From positions 1-64,000 of the forward strand of contig CAXXPS010000002.1 of the NCBI GenBank assembly GCA_963669415.2: a stretch of DNA of 64,000 nucleotides, given 5' to 3'. The notes beneath the pieces were generated by a model, which was not told the DNA's origin, searched no databases, and worked only from the letters and a program-made list of their open reading frames with translations. How positions within the stretch are numbered: position 1 is the stretch's first letter; each line of letters opens with the position of its first letter. Origin of the DNA: JAWKWH01 sp963669415 (GTDB lineage: Bacteria; Pseudomonadota; Alphaproteobacteria; Rhizobiales; Rhizobiaceae). Shown one piece after another: positions 53,901 to 62,323 of the stretch. The position numbers and the translations under genes were made by a program.

Positions 53901-55754
53901 TCAGGCCTTTGGAGCCGATTTGAGTTCCCGTCTTTTCTTGCCGGTCGCAGCGCCGTCGATCGCTCCGTTTCGCACGACGACGCCATAGCTCTGTTCTGCA
54001 CCGGCGTGATCGATAAGACCGTTGCGCAGGTCGGCAGCAACCGCATCGGGATCCCTGTCCGCAGCCGCGCCGTAGCCCGCACCGCAGATGCCGGATATTT
54101 CCAGCGTGTCACCCTCATTGAGCCGGAAACCGGACACCTTTGCCGGCAATGACTTTTCTCCCGGACTACCGGCATTGACTACCAGCGATCCGGGATAACC
54201 ATCCTGTCCGCCGTCGAGGCCGCAAGGTTTGTCCCCGGCGCGGTGGTCGCCTGTCGTGCTGATCATCGTCGGTTTCAGAAAACGCCAGCGCCTGGCAGCA
54301 CCAAGGCCTCCGCGCCATCGCCCCGCGGCCGGCGGACGATCACGCAATTCGTAGCGCTCGCAGCGCAGCGGCGCGCTCATCTCCATTTCCTCGATCGGAT
54401 TGTTGCGGGTGTTGGCCATCAAATTGTCAATGGCGTCGATGCCGTCCTTTTGCCAGCGACCGCCATAGGAGCCCTCGTTGACTTCGACCAGCACCCAGTA
54501 GTTGCCGTCTTCAGGCACGCCCGAATAGGCAATGGCGCCGACACTGGCTGAATTACCGGCTGTCACGCGATCGGGGATCAAACCGGCGAAGGCCTGCAAG
54601 ATCTGGTCCGGCAACCGGTTGATTTGCGCAAACCGGGCCTCGCAACCGGCCGGAAACACCGGATTGTAGATACATCCTTCGGGCGCATAGACCTTGATCG
54701 GCCTGAAGATGCCGTCATTTTGTGGAATGCCGGCGCCGTCGCCTGCCTCATCCAGAAGCAGCGTGCGAACGGCAAAATTGACGGTCGGCAGCACGCTGCC
54801 CTCAAACGGACAATTGAACCCGGTTTCTGTTTGCGGGGTCGACCCGGTCAGATCGACAAGAATGTCGTCTCCATCGACAATTACCCGGGTCTCGATCGGC
54901 AACGGCGTGCCGAAGTTTTTGCCATCGTCTTCCAACCAGCCGCGCGGCGCCCGGTATTCCCCGTCCGGCAGTTTGGCAATTTCGGTACGCAGGCGTTTCT
55001 CCGAGTAATCGAGCCACTGCTCGCATGCGCTCATGACCACATCGATCCCATAGCGCCCGATCAGCTCGGTGAAACGGTTTGCTCCAAGCCGGCAGCAGGC
55101 AATCATCGCTTCGATATCGCCGGCGTTTGCTTCCGGTGTTCGCACATTTTCGAGGATATGATCCCAAAGCGGACGATTGAGCTCGCCGGCGTCATACAGC
55201 TTTGCAGCGTTGATCAGCTTGCCCTCGGCAAACAGATCAGGCACATCAACCGACCAACCGGGATGAGCAGCTCCGATATCGACCATGTGACCGGTGCATC
55301 CGGCAAAACCGACATGGCACCCGTCTGCGAATATCGGGACAATCACCCCATAGTCAGGCGAGTGAGACGCACCGAAGTATGGGTGGTTATGGAGAATGAC
55401 ATCGCCTTCATTGTAGTCGCCGGCGTGCTTCTGCTCGATGCCGCGCACATAGGCCGGCAGCGATCCGCAGTGCATCGGGGTGGAATCGCTTTCGCATAAT
55501 TGCCGGGCATAACGGTCCAGTATTCCGGCGCCGATATCCTGGGATTCGCGCATGATCGACGAATAGGCCATGCGGAACAGCAATTGCGCCATCTCTGACG
55601 CCGCAGTGTTCATTGCCCCACCAATGACCTGCAACGTGACCGGATCGACTTCAACCGGTGTCCAGTGACGCGTCTCAATCGGCGATGTGGCGGTTGACGA
55701 GGCAGCGTCATGCAGTTGTTTCAAGGGAAGATATTCGATGGTTGATTCAGGCAT
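53901..55754 (-). CDS. Hydantoinase/oxoprolinase B-type subunit (copy 2)
   Basis: 617 residues; VTLQVIGGAMNTAASEMAQLL, GDVILHNHPYFGASHSPDYG and RWRGGLGAARRWRFLKP mark the HyuB domain. It is longer than copy 1 mainly by an N-terminal extension. It overlaps hyuA-2 by eight bases. It ends ten bases from the convergent flavoprotein gene. Pairs with HyuA-2 as an ATP-dependent amide- or ketone-processing enzyme. Confidence 0.93.
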   Translation of the reverse strand: MPESTIEYLPLKQLHDAASSTATSPIETRHWTPVEVDPVTLQVIGGAMNTAASEMAQLLFRMAYSSIMRESQDIGAGILDRYARQLCESDSTPMHCGSLPAYVRGIEQKHAGDYNEGDVILHNHPYFGASHSPDYGVIVPIFADGCHVGFAGCTGHMVDIGAAHPGWSVDVPDLFAEGKLINAAKLYDAGELNRPLWDHILENVRTPEANAGDIEAMIACCRLGANRFTELIGRYGIDVVMSACEQWLDYSEKRLRTEIAKLPDGEYRAPRGWLEDDGKNFGTPLPIETRVIVDGDDILVDLTGSTPQTETGFNCPFEGSVLPTVNFAVRTLLLDEAGDGAGIPQNDGIFRPIKVYAPEGCIYNPVFPAGCEARFAQINRLPDQILQAFAGLIPDRVTAGNSASVGAIAYSGVPEDGNYWVLVEVNEGSYGGRWQKDGIDAIDNLMANTRNNPIEEMEMSAPLRCERYELRDRPPAAGRWRGGLGAARRWRFLKPTMISTTGDHRAGDKPCGLDGGQDGYPGSLVVNAGSPGEKSLPAKVSGFRLNEGDTLEISGICGAGYGAAADRDPDAVAADLRNGLIDHAGAEQSYGVVVRNGAIDGAATGKKRRELKSAPKA

Positions 55755-57867
55755 CCGGTTTCCCCGATTTGATCACGACATTGCCGAGTTCATCCACCAG
55801 CATGGTAAAACCTGGCGGCACAATCGTGGTCGTGTCGATCTGTTCAAGGATCACTGGTCCTTCGATCACGGTTCCCGGTTTCAGGCTGTGACGGTCGTAA
55901 AAAGGCGTCGGAAACGACCCCCAGCCTTCATCGGAGGCAAACATGCAGGTTTGTTCAGCAACCGGTTTGTCGGATCCAGATGCGAGCGTTGGCAAAGACT
56001 GCGGGATCGGTACGTGTCCTATGCCGATGACACGAATGTTGATCACCTGGATCTGTTTGTCTGAAAATCGCCGCAGATATTGCCGCTCATGAGCGGCGTG
56101 AAAGTTCTCAGCAACCGTATCGCGCCAATCATCCGCATCGAAATTTCCTGGAACGTCGATGGTCAACTCATAACCCTGGCCCACATAGCGGCAATCCAGA
56201 CGGTAAACGATCTCGGTGTCGGCCGCTGCAAAACCGTCCTCGCTCAATTCCGCGCTTGCTTGTTCAGCCAGGCTCGCAGCTTTCTCCCTCAGCTCCGTGG
56301 AAGGAAGAACCGCCAAGTCGTTCCAAAGGCTGGACATTTGCTCATAACGGATGTCAGTCGCAAGCAGTCCGGCCGCAGCGCCAACACCGGGATGCGGAGG
56401 AACGATAACCTGGGCTATGCTCAACTCCCTTGCGATTTCAGCCGTGAATGAAGCGCCAGCTCCGCCAAAGGCAATGAGGGAGAAATCCCTGGTGTCGTAG
56501 CCCTTTGTTATACTGCCGAGGCGAATGGCGTCGGCCATGTTGCGGCTTGCAATCTGGTAGATGCCCAGTGCCGCCTCAGGCAATGATATACCGAGCGGTT
56601 CAGCTACATTTTGTAAAATCGCCTGCCCGGCCAATTTGCGGTCGATCTCGTTTCCGGAGCGGGCGAAGGTTTCGGTCCTGTACCAACCCGTGGCCACCAG
56701 GGCGTCGGTGACCGTTGCTTCGGTTCCGCCAAAACCAAAACAGGCCGGACCGGGAGACGCCCCGGCACTTCTTGGCCCAACCGTAAACATGCCGGCTTCA
56801 TCGACCGAGGCTATCGATCCACCTCCGGCACCGATTGTCGTCAGGTCCACCATGGGCATCATGGCGTCGTAGTCGCCAATGCGGGTATCGAGGATGTGCC
56901 TGTGCATCAGGCGGCCATTTGGAGCAACGCCGATATCGGCCGAAGTACCGCCAACATCGAGCGTAATCACGTCAGGCTTACCTGCCGCTCTGCCGATATC
57001 CATTCCCTTGATCAGGGCGCCGACGGGTCCCGAAAACAACAGCGATACCGGTTTTTGCTTGGCTGCCTTCGATGAAACCAGACCTCCGGCAGACGTCATC
57101 AGGCGCAAGCCGCCGCCCACGCCACCTTCGGCTATTGCATCATCAAAGCGCTGCAAATAGCGGGCAGTCGCCGGTCCGACATAAGCATTGAGCGCAGTAG
57201 TTGAAAACCGTTCATATTCCCGGTGCAGCGGCGTGACCTCGTGGCTGCAGGTCACAAACGTGTCCGGCAAGACCTCAGCGGCGATCCGGCGCACCGCCAG
57301 CTCATGTTCCGGGTTGAGAAATGAAAACAGGAAACATACCGCAACTGCATCAACCTTTTGTTCGGCCAGTTCTGAAAGCGCCTTGCGTACCGCCTTCTCG
57401 TCGAGCGCAACTTCCACCGCGCCATCGGGCGGTACGATCCGTTCCGGCACGGTCAAGCGCAGATGGCGTTCGACCAAAGGCGACGACTGCCAGGGAATAT
57501 CCTGATAATTGGAGAAATTCAGCGGCCGCTTTTTCCGCGCAATGTGCAATATGTCGCGGAAGCCTTCGGTGGTGATCAATCCCACCTTCGCGCCATTCCG
57601 CTCCAGCATGATGTTGGTTGCAACCGTCGTGCCATGCAGCACCCTTGATATCTGATCAACGCTGATGCCGGCCTGCGAACAAAGATGTTGAATGCCAGCC
57701 AGGCCGGCGCGGGAGGGATCATCCCGGGTCGACGGCAGTTTGTGGATGACTTCTTCACCCGTTGCTTCGTTTCGAAAAACAAAGTCGGTGAAGGTTCCGC
57801 CAATGTCGATTCCGAGATGATACAAACGCTCAATGTCCTGCAAGATTGGATACTGATTGACCCACAT
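55747..57867 (-). CDS. Hydantoinase/oxoprolinase A-type subunit (copy 2), ATP-dependent
   Basis: The ATG at 57867 gives 706 residues; a TTG at 57825 (692 residues, AGGA upstream) would start just before HLGIDIGGTFTDFVF and match copy 1 better. Nucleotide motifs are intact: GIDIGGTFTD, TLDVGGTSADIGVAPNGRL and TIGAGGGSIASVDEAG. The frame stays open far upstream, but that stretch crosses the operator and the divergent gene and is not used. Paired with HyuB-2 in a two-gene unit behind site E. Confidence 0.92.
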   Translation of the reverse strand: MWVNQYPILQDIERLYHLGIDIGGTFTDFVFRNEATGEEVIHKLPSTRDDPSRAGLAGIQHLCSQAGISVDQISRVLHGTTVATNIMLERNGAKVGLITTEGFRDILHIARKKRPLNFSNYQDIPWQSSPLVERHLRLTVPERIVPPDGAVEVALDEKAVRKALSELAEQKVDAVAVCFLFSFLNPEHELAVRRIAAEVLPDTFVTCSHEVTPLHREYERFSTTALNAYVGPATARYLQRFDDAIAEGGVGGGLRLMTSAGGLVSSKAAKQKPVSLLFSGPVGALIKGMDIGRAAGKPDVITLDVGGTSADIGVAPNGRLMHRHILDTRIGDYDAMMPMVDLTTIGAGGGSIASVDEAGMFTVGPRSAGASPGPACFGFGGTEATVTDALVATGWYRTETFARSGNEIDRKLAGQAILQNVAEPLGISLPEAALGIYQIASRNMADAIRLGSITKGYDTRDFSLIAFGGAGASFTAEIARELSIAQVIVPPHPGVGAAAGLLATDIRYEQMSSLWNDLAVLPSTELREKAASLAEQASAELSEDGFAAADTEIVYRLDCRYVGQGYELTIDVPGNFDADDWRDTVAENFHAAHERQYLRRFSDKQIQVINIRVIGIGHVPIPQSLPTLASGSDKPVAEQTCMFASDEGWGSFPTPFYDRHSLKPGTVIEGPVILEQIDTTTIVPPGFTMLVDELGNVVIKSGKPDA

Positions 57868-57908
57868 CTTGACAGAAAACTCAATATTTCTGTTCACAGA
57901 ACGCCGAG

Positions 57909-57920
57909 ATTGTATACAAA
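57909..57920. promoter_or_regulatory. GntR-type operator-like site E
   Basis: ATTGTATACAAA: the inner ten bases TTGTATACAA form a perfect palindrome, the best copy in the island. It lies between HyuA-2 (minus) and MmgE/PrpD-4 (plus), 42 bp from the ATG of the former and 71 bp from the TTG of the latter, so one site could serve both. Confidence 0.75.
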
Positions 57921-57991
57921 TATGCTGTTTGCGCCGGGGCGGTGAACACTCTTGAATCCGGAATGAATGCCCTCTTGAGCTAGGATCTACC

Positions 57992-59356
57992 TTGGGACGC
58001 GTCACAGAAAGTCTTGCACAATTTGTCGCGTCAGCGCCGGAAATCCCGCTGCCCGATGGCGTCGAAAACATCGCCTCTGTAGGTTTTCGCGACACGATTG
58101 GCGTCACTCTGGCCGGCATGAACGAGCCGATCTGGCACAGGCTGAAAGGATTGGCTCTGTCGACTGGCGGAGCAAGGGAATCGCGGCTGTTTCTCAGTGG
58201 AGACCGCGTGCCTGCGAACACCGCTGCATTGGTAGGCGCCTCCACTGCGCATGCGCTGGATTATGATGACTACGCCTTTTCCAACCATGTCAGCGCGGTT
58301 CTTGTGCCTGCCATTTTAGCTGAAGCAGAGCATGTCGGTGCCAATGGTTTGGAGATGGTTCGCGCTTACGCGGTTGGCTACGAGGTCTGGCGCAATATCA
58401 TGAAGCGGGAGCCGGACGATTTGTATATCCGTGGCTGGCATCCGACCGCAGTTTTTGGCGGTTTCGCAACCGCCGCCGCCAGCGCCTGTCTTCATCGTGC
58501 CGATGCTGAAACTGTTCAAAATGCGATTGGCCTCGTGGTCGCATTTGGCGGTGGTGTGATGGGCAATTTTGGATCGATGGGCAAACCGATCCAAGGTGGT
58601 CAAGCGGCGGAGACCGGGGTTCGCGCAGTGCGCATGGCATTGGCCGGGATCGATGCCGGTGCGGATGCACTTGACGGTGACAATGGCCTGTTGCTGGCAC
58701 TATCGCCTGAAAGAAATGTCAATGTGAGCGACCCGGCTACCGGACTGGATCGGTTTGAAGGTATTTTGACCGAACGGCTCAACATCAAACGATATCCGAC
58801 AGTCGGTTCCTCGCAACGGTGCGGCGATGCGGCGGTACAGCTTCATCGCGACCACAAGCCTGAACTGAATCGCATCATAAAAATTCGCCCAAAGGTCAGC
58901 GAGCGGCATGCGCGGGTCATGCCAATGCACAAACCAGCGACTGCGTTGGAAGCCAAGTTCAGCCTCGAATTCGTTGTGGCTGCCGGGCTGATCAGCGGCC
59001 GGGTCGGATTGACGGAACTGTCCGACGAATTCGTACAGCGAGACGATGTACAGCGGCTCATCGACTTGGTGGAAATCGAGATTGGCCCGGACGACGATCC
59101 CGTTTACCCGTCTGGAGGGCGTGCCGACATCATCCATCTGGACATGGATGACGGCTCCACTATCTCCAGCGATGAGGTGACACGCTGGCGAGGGCATGCT
59201 GAGCGGCCGATGAGCGAGGACGAGCTGCGCGACAAGTTTATTGATTGTGCAGGTCAGGCCATCCAATCGGACGTGGCCGAGGCGTTGTTTGACCAACTGT
59301 CGGAATTGGGAAGTCTTTCCGGAACGGACGATCTTCCGATACTGACCCTGCCCTGA
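57992..59356 (+). CDS. MmgE/PrpD family protein (copy 4)
   Basis: 454 residues from a TTG with AGGA six bases upstream. ALDYDDYAFSNHVSAVLVPAIL and GWHPTAVFGGFATAAASA follow copy 1 closely (DFDDYAFSNHPSAVLVPAI / GWHPTAVLGPVGAA). Copies 1 and 4 therefore form one subfamily and copies 2 and 3 another. Single gene, divergent from HyuA-2, convergent with the VOC gene. Confidence 0.88.
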   Translation: MGRVTESLAQFVASAPEIPLPDGVENIASVGFRDTIGVTLAGMNEPIWHRLKGLALSTGGARESRLFLSGDRVPANTAALVGASTAHALDYDDYAFSNHVSAVLVPAILAEAEHVGANGLEMVRAYAVGYEVWRNIMKREPDDLYIRGWHPTAVFGGFATAAASACLHRADAETVQNAIGLVVAFGGGVMGNFGSMGKPIQGGQAAETGVRAVRMALAGIDAGADALDGDNGLLLALSPERNVNVSDPATGLDRFEGILTERLNIKRYPTVGSSQRCGDAAVQLHRDHKPELNRIIKIRPKVSERHARVMPMHKPATALEAKFSLEFVVAAGLISGRVGLTELSDEFVQRDDVQRLIDLVEIEIGPDDDPVYPSGGRADIIHLDMDDGSTISSDEVTRWRGHAERPMSEDELRDKFIDCAGQAIQSDVAEALFDQLSELGSLSGTDDLPILTLP

Positions 59357-59386
59357 CTTGGGATATATCCGCCAAATTGAGCAGCG

Positions 59387-60250
59387 TTACCGGATTTCGA
59401 CAAATTCGACCACCGGCTGAAAGGGTTCCGGCGGCAGCACCCAGGCGCGATTGCCTTCACCCCGGTGTTTGATGCCAGCGTTCTCCAAGAAACCAACTGG
59501 AATTGAAAGGTCAGCGACCGACACGCAGAACGCGGCGGCAAATGGACTGGCCGGCATTTCCAATTCCCCGAACCGGTCATGAACCTGCCCGGAATTCATC
59601 AGGCGGATTTCACCATGCCGAAACCGCACCAGCAATCCGTTCGAATCATCGTGAACCGTCCCACCACCGATCACCGCCAGACGCTCGGCACTTCTTTCAG
59701 GATCGTCGACACAGATTGACAGGCCGGACAACTCTGTTGCGCCATTTGGATGGTCTGTCAAAGCCGGGTCGAAAACCAGTTCCGGTGTCAAATGCTCTAC
59801 AAAACAAAGATAGCTTTCCGGCGCTTCGCTTTCAGGAATTCGAAACCAGCGAAACCGACCCAAGCCTGACGCCGAAGGATAGTCAATGGTTCTGCCGGCC
59901 AGGCCAGGCTGGTTTGGGAGAAAGCCCGCATCCAGCAAATGACGGTAATCCCGTTCGACGTTGTCCGACAGCATTACCAGGATATGCAGACCGTAGTAGC
60001 GGCGTAGCGACTGCTCCAGATGGTGGCCCGACAGTTCTCCTGTCACCGCGGTCAATTCGACGTAGGAGCGGGAGAAAACCAGGTGGCTGTTGTGCTGGTT
60101 CATAGGCTGCGGTTCATTCTCAGCGCTCAGGGAGACCAATTCGCAGCGCGGCGCCACGCGAAACCCGATCCGACCGTACCAATCTTCCAGATCAGACAGA
60201 TCGCGCCCCACGATACCGATATGATCAATAGACGTTTCAAGTCCGCTCAT
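59387..60250 (-). CDS. Glyoxalase/VOC superfamily protein
   Basis: 287 residues, two VOC modules. The first begins SIDHIGIVGRDLSDLEDWY with a conserved His; the second is degenerate around ICVDDPERSAERLA. The region QHNSHLVFSRSYVELTAV matches the Glyoxalase-like_3 type. A dioxygenase, epimerase or lyase step on the imported substrate is possible. Operator-like site F is 33 bp upstream of the ATG. Confidence 0.78.
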   Translation of the reverse strand: MSGLETSIDHIGIVGRDLSDLEDWYGRIGFRVAPRCELVSLSAENEPQPMNQHNSHLVFSRSYVELTAVTGELSGHHLEQSLRRYYGLHILVMLSDNVERDYRHLLDAGFLPNQPGLAGRTIDYPSASGLGRFRWFRIPESEAPESYLCFVEHLTPELVFDPALTDHPNGATELSGLSICVDDPERSAERLAVIGGGTVHDDSNGLLVRFRHGEIRLMNSGQVHDRFGELEMPASPFAAAFCVSVADLSIPVGFLENAGIKHRGEGNRAWVLPPEPFQPVVEFVEIR

Positions 60251-60282
60251 GCAGTCGCCTCATGTTCCCGATATCAGTCCAC

Positions 60283-60294
60283 ATCGTATACTAA
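60283..60294. promoter_or_regulatory. GntR-type operator-like site F
   Basis: ATCGTATACTAA, with the GTATAC core exact and three outer differences from ATTGTATACAAT. It is 33 bp upstream of the VOC gene start. Confidence 0.55.
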
Positions 60295-60500
60295 GTGGAA
60301 AATCCGAGCAGCATCACTCGCAAACAGGGTTGGATTATCAAATTTGCAGGCAGGAATTGCCGCAGGCAAGAGTTCATTTTTTTATGTAATATTATCAGTA
60401 TCTTATAGTATTCCGGTTGAGCCAAACCCGATACGCCGCCGGTAAGTTTTACCTAAATTAGTGCTTTACACCGATTCACGAGTTGCAAAGATGCTGACGG

Positions 60501-60512
60501 ATTGTATACCAT
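60501..60512. promoter_or_regulatory. GntR-type operator-like site G
   Basis: ATTGTATACCAT, one base from the consensus ATTGTATACAAT. It lies 97 bp upstream of the TRAP-2 dctP start. Confidence 0.65.
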
Positions 60513-60608
60513 TCTGGTGAAATCAAAGCTGCCGGTCGAACACTTCGCGACGTGGAATTTTGCACTGATCGAACACACGGCCGACCGGCAAATTCGGGAG
60601 GACTATCG

Positions 60609-61676
60609 ATGAAACGCTTGATCTCAACCATCGCAGCGGGGGTCCTGTCCCTGTCATTGCAGGGCGGTGCTCTGGCTGCCGAGATTGAATGGAAGATGGC
60701 GACCATCGCGCCGGAAAGTAGCAAGATTTTCGAGCTTTACGCCAAATTCTTCAGCGACAAGGTTCGCCTGTGGTCAAACGGCCGGCTGGAAATCACCCCT
60801 TACGGCGCGGGCGTGTTGGCGCATCCGTTCAAACTGTATGAGGCAGCCCAGGAAGGACAAGTCGATATCGCATGGAGCTATCCCGGATTTATGGTCAATG
60901 CTGATCCGACCAATGCGATATTCGCCGGATTTCCAGGCGGCATGGCGCCAGAAACCTTCATGCACTGGGTCTATCAAGGTGGCGGCGGCGAGATGTGGGA
61001 AAACTATCGTCGCGACAAAATGGGCCTGATGTCGCTTTATATGGGACAGGGTACGACCGAAATTTTCGCCCATTCGCACAAGGCCGTTCGCACGGCTGAA
61101 GATCTGAAAGGCTACAAGCAGCGGTCGACCGGCGCATGGGCTGACATCCTTGAAAAGGAATTCGGCGGCTCGCCGACCGTCACCCCGTTTGGCGAAATCT
61201 TCGACCTGCTTCAGAAGAAGGGTATGGACGGCGTGGAATACGGTGGTCCCGGCGCCAATCTGCCGCTTGGATATCACAAGGTTGCCAAATACATCATCTT
61301 TCCCGGTGCTCACCAGCCTTCTTCATCGACCGAGATTTTCCTGTCGGCTGAAAAGTGGGACGCGTTGCCGGATGATTTGAAACAGGTGGTGCGCGATGCA
61401 GCAAAGGCCACCACCTATCACAGCTGGCTGAATTTTGGACATGACGACCAGGGCGCCATGGCCGCCTATCGCGATAACGGCAATGAACTTGTTCGGATGG
61501 AAGCCGAACTCGTTGAGGCGATTACCGCTGCAGGCCAAAAATGGATTGGTGAAAAAATCGGCGAAGCATCTGCAAACGGTAATGCCGATGCGGCCAAGAT
61601 CATGGAATCCTATTCCGCGTATCAAGCCACCTGGTCGCAAAACGCCTTCACTCGCGCTATCGATCGCGATGAATAA
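60609..61676 (+). CDS. TRAP transporter substrate-binding protein, DctP type (system 2)
   Basis: The ATG at 60609 with GGGAGGA upstream gives 355 residues. An ordinary Sec signal peptide (KRLISTIAAGVLSLSLQGGALA) is followed by the mature start AEIEWKMATIAPESS. The DctP fold shows LEITPYGAGVLAHPFKLYEA and DLKGYKQRSTGAWADIL, with the Arg of the carboxylate site. It differs from system 1 in signal type and sequence, so the two systems likely bind different ligands. Confidence 0.92.
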   Translation: MKRLISTIAAGVLSLSLQGGALAAEIEWKMATIAPESSKIFELYAKFFSDKVRLWSNGRLEITPYGAGVLAHPFKLYEAAQEGQVDIAWSYPGFMVNADPTNAIFAGFPGGMAPETFMHWVYQGGGGEMWENYRRDKMGLMSLYMGQGTTEIFAHSHKAVRTAEDLKGYKQRSTGAWADILEKEFGGSPTVTPFGEIFDLLQKKGMDGVEYGGPGANLPLGYHKVAKYIIFPGAHQPSSSTEIFLSAEKWDALPDDLKQVVRDAAKATTYHSWLNFGHDDQGAMAAYRDNGNELVRMEAELVEAITAAGQKWIGEKIGEASANGNADAAKIMESYSAYQATWSQNAFTRAIDRDE

Positions 61677-61704
61677 AAAGCTGGAAACTTCGCCAGCATG
61701 ATCC

Positions 61705-61731
61705 GGCGACCGGCCTCCCAGGTCGGTCGCC
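61705..61731 (+). terminator. Strong hairpin between dctP and dctQ of TRAP system 2
   Basis: GGCGACCGGCCT (61705-61716) pairs with AGGTCGGTCGCC (61720-61731) over 12 bp with one G-T wobble and a CCC loop, followed by CATTTGTTT-type sequence. It may act as a partial terminator or mRNA stabiliser that makes the binding protein more abundant than the permease, a common feature of TRAP operons. Confidence 0.6.
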
Positions 61732-61770
61732 ATTTGTTTACAGTCCTCAAAACCGGTTAGCTTACCAACC

Positions 61771-62316
61771 ATGCAAGGCTTGTTACATCTGGTCGACCGG
61801 TTATCGGAGCTCGTGTCCAGGATCGGAATGGTGCTGGTTCTCGGCCTGGTGGTGGCGATGTTCTACGAGGTGGTTGCGCGCTACCTTTTCAACGCACCGA
61901 CGCGTTGGTCCTACGACATATCCTATATGTTCAACGCTGGCATTTTCCTTTTGGGCTCGGCCTATACGCTTTCAATCAACCAGCACATTCGCATTGATTT
62001 CCTGTCACAAAAAATGCCGCTTCGCGCGCAGCATTTTGCCAATCTCGCAGTTCTGGGCTGCTTGTTTCTTCCGGCGATGATCTGGATAACCTATCGCGCG
62101 ACGCGTAGCGCATGGAATGCCTTCATGGCCGGTAAGGTTGAGGTGGTAAGCCCCTGGGCGCCGGTAATCTGGCCTTTTGAGTCCGCGATTGCGCTGGGTC
62201 TGATCTGTCTGTGTCTGCAGGTCTGCGCGCAGCTGGTGCGTCATTTGCTGGGTGTTATGGATCCGACCTCGGTTCCGGGGCCCAGCGATCAACCCAACCC
62301 GATATCCGGCAGGTAG
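61771..62316 (+). CDS. TRAP transporter small membrane subunit, DctQ type (system 2)
   Basis: 181 residues with four predicted helices. EVVARYLFNAPTRWSYDISYM is the DctQ signature after helix 1; NQHIRIDFLSQKMPL links helices 2 and 3. It lies 94 bp after dctP (with the hairpin between) and 7 bp before dctM. Confidence 0.88.
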   Translation: MQGLLHLVDRLSELVSRIGMVLVLGLVVAMFYEVVARYLFNAPTRWSYDISYMFNAGIFLLGSAYTLSINQHIRIDFLSQKMPLRAQHFANLAVLGCLFLPAMIWITYRATRSAWNAFMAGKVEVVSPWAPVIWPFESAIALGLICLCLQVCAQLVRHLLGVMDPTSVPGPSDQPNPISGR

Positions 62317-62323
62317 CAGAAAC

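Larger units (their letters stand above)
60251..60608. other. Divergent control region, VOC gene / TRAP-2 operon
   Basis: 358 bases without a gene I can support. Two operator-like dyads (60283 and 60501) flank an AT-rich core around 60375-60415. The dctP ribosome-binding site GGGAGGA is at 60596-60602. Confidence 0.55.

Noticed and set aside
57868..58245. Upstream extension of HyuA-2 that would add about 126 residues
   Set aside because: It would cross operator site E and the divergent MmgE-4 gene, and the conserved family N-terminus begins near 57825.
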